Notes under the pieces: model-generated
Databases searched by the model: none
What the model saw: only the letters and a program-made list of their open reading frames with translations
What the model was told of the DNA's origin: nothing
In this document: positions 63,148 through 64,000 of the stretch, piece after piece
Layout: each line of letters opens with the position of its first letter
How positions within the stretch are numbered: the first letter of the stretch is position 1
Assembly (NCBI RefSeq): GCF_018861065.1
Contig: NZ_JAHKQO010000036.1
Coordinates: 521,865-585,864, forward strand
DNA: 64,000 bases
Source: Paraglaciecola arctica
GTDB taxonomy: Bacteria; Pseudomonadota; Gammaproteobacteria; Enterobacterales; Alteromonadaceae
Direction: 5' to 3'
Program-made: the position numbers and the translations under genes

Positions 63148-63804
63148 ATGCAGCAGAAATCTCGTACTATTAGTACTAACCAGTTAGGTCTTCATCAGAA
63201 CTTGCATAAAGTTGTGTCTCGGCAACTAACTAGTGTCAGTCAAAAACCTTTATCTGAGCATACTCAACAGGCTTTTCAACTCGCCATTGATTGGCTTGGG
63301 GATTGGCACGGAGATCTGATTTTAGACTCTTGTTGTGGTGTGGGTGAAAGCACTGTAAATATTGCTAAAACACATCCAAATTCTAAAGTGATCGGCATTG
63401 ATAAATCAGCGTTGCGTACCGACAAACATCAGGCCTACGCGAGTGATTTAAAAAACTATCTTATTTTACGAGCAGATCTTAATGACTTTTTAAGATTGTT
63501 AGTAACCCATAAAAAAAAGCTTAGTAAACATTATTTGCTATATCCCAATCCTTACCCTAAATCAGCACATTTGCAACGTCGTTGGTACGCCACTTCAGCC
63601 TTAAAAGATATAGTGAGTTTAGGAGGAAGACTTGAAGTAAGAAGTAACTGGCAACTTTATATCCAAGAGTTTTCTGAAGCTTTGAATATTGCCAAAATCA
63701 ACAGCCTCCTTGAACAATATGAAAGCGACAGCGCCATGACACCATTTGAGCGTAAATATTGGCAAAGTGGTCAAAAAAGTTGGCGATTACTAGCCGATTT
63801 ATAA
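63148..63804 (+). CDS. TrmB-like SAM-dependent methyltransferase
   Basis: The 218-residue protein has the SAM motif L-D-S-C-C-G-V-G-E-S-T (around residue 61), V-I-G-I-D-K-S and a TrmB-like second half: Y-P-N-P-Y-P-K-S-A-H-L-Q-R-R-W and T-P-F-E-R-K-Y. In true tRNA m7G46 methyltransferases the former reads P-D-P-W-P-K and an acceptor T-D follows; here P-N-P-Y-P-K and S-N-W are seen. It is therefore a TrmB paralogue whose RNA target may differ. It starts four bases after yadH. Confidence 0.8.
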   Translation: MQQKSRTISTNQLGLHQNLHKVVSRQLTSVSQKPLSEHTQQAFQLAIDWLGDWHGDLILDSCCGVGESTVNIAKTHPNSKVIGIDKSALRTDKHQAYASDLKNYLILRADLNDFLRLLVTHKKKLSKHYLLYPNPYPKSAHLQRRWYATSALKDIVSLGGRLEVRSNWQLYIQEFSEALNIAKINSLLEQYESDSAMTPFERKYWQSGQKSWRLLADL

Positions 63805-63823
63805 GTCTAAGAACCTAGAGTGT

Positions 63824-64000
63824 CTAATTAGTGTTTGCTTTAGGTTGACTAAAATAAAACCCTTGCGCATATTTAACCCCCAAATTTTTGACGATTTCGA
63901 GTGTTGTTTTCTGTTCAACTCGCTCCGCAATCACGGCTATATTATTAGCGGTTGCAGCACTGATTAAGCTTTTAACAAAATCTGCTATCACTATATCACT
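63824..64000 (-). CDS. C-terminal end of an EAL-domain phosphodiesterase (start outside window)
   Basis: The frame open at the right edge ends at a TAG (63824-63826) and encodes the last 58 residues of an EAL domain: F-V-K-S-L-I, I-A-V-I-A-E-R-V-E-Q (the conserved A-E-x-V-E), L-G-V-K-Y-A-Q-G-F-Y-F-S-Q-P. EAL enzymes hydrolyse cyclic di-GMP. In place of the usual A-E-G-V-E the sequence has A-E-R-V-E. Confidence 0.9.
   Translation of the reverse strand, partial: SDIVIADFVKSLISAATANNIAVIAERVEQKTTLEIVKNLGVKYAQGFYFSQPKANTN

Overview
The window looks like a chromosomal stretch of a marine, moderately AT-rich gammaproteobacterium of the Alteromonadales, probably near Paraglaciecola/Glaciecola. The reasons are a polysaccharide lyase family 7 alginate lyase, a complete proteobacterial dedicated sortase (PDS) system, a glmU/glmR/glmS set, an SO_0444-type metal permease with a ZntR-like regulator, and YadG/YadH. 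The genus is inferred from gene content, not measured. No rRNA, tRNA, CRISPR array, complete insertion sequence or prophage was seen.

Layout. 1-5005: a three-gene operon of exported proteins (5'-cut heme-motif protein, heme-motif/LamG lipoprotein, Tat-exported DUF1501-like protein). 5268-8427: VCBS/FG-GAP beta-propeller protein, DUF4177 protein, FKBP isomerase, FadL-type porin. 8661-10788: GntR(YtrA)-regulated ABC exporter. 10940-12442: zinc/copper permease and zntR with a recognisable MerR-type promoter. 12618-16130: two orphan solute-binding proteins with duplicated leaders, a fungal-type cytosine deaminase, and a membrane protein with a small XRE regulator. 16255-26039: GNAT-nitrilase fusion, mgtE, speA, serine hydrolase, Ada/AlkA fusion coupled to ogt, diguanylate cyclase.

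26346-34954: the glmU ... glmR-glmS locus (UDP-GlcNAc synthesis) is split by an alginate module: a 1001-residue lipoprotein with three near-identical C-terminal modules, divergent from a PL7 alginate lyase. 35193-39705: LysR regulator, a metallo-beta-lactamase-fold protein with a degenerate metal motif, a DsbA-family protein and a SnoaL-like lipoprotein, followed by decaying DNA (a copied piece of the MBL gene, a GST pseudogene, an acetyltransferase remnant).

39814-52629: LysE exporter, PAS-AraC regulator, Gfo/Idh/MocA oxidoreductase, second diguanylate cyclase, EEP-family hydrolase, then a four-gene operon (sugar isomerase/epimerase, MFS transporter, Tat-lipoprotein hitch-hiker subunit, GMC dehydrogenase) that probably oxidises a sugar or glycoside in the periplasm and processes the keto product. 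53003-53844: yjjX and a small membrane protein. 53852-60494: the PDS system: kinase PdsS with a CBM9/DOMON-like sensor, regulator PdsR, OmpA-like PdsO, one VIT-VWA target with an LPQTA sorting signal, and its class GN sortase. 60660-64000: charged helical lipoprotein, yadG-yadH exporter, TrmB-like methyltransferase, and the C-terminus of an EAL phosphodiesterase.

The points most worth a second look are the probable loss of the ATG in the second solute-binding protein (ATT start), the alginate module inside the glm locus with repeated TATTACCAAT sites, the 15-bp perfect palindrome abutting the glmR start codon, the partial duplication and decay downstream of the degenerate MBL gene, and the carbohydrate-binding-like sensor on the sortase kinase.
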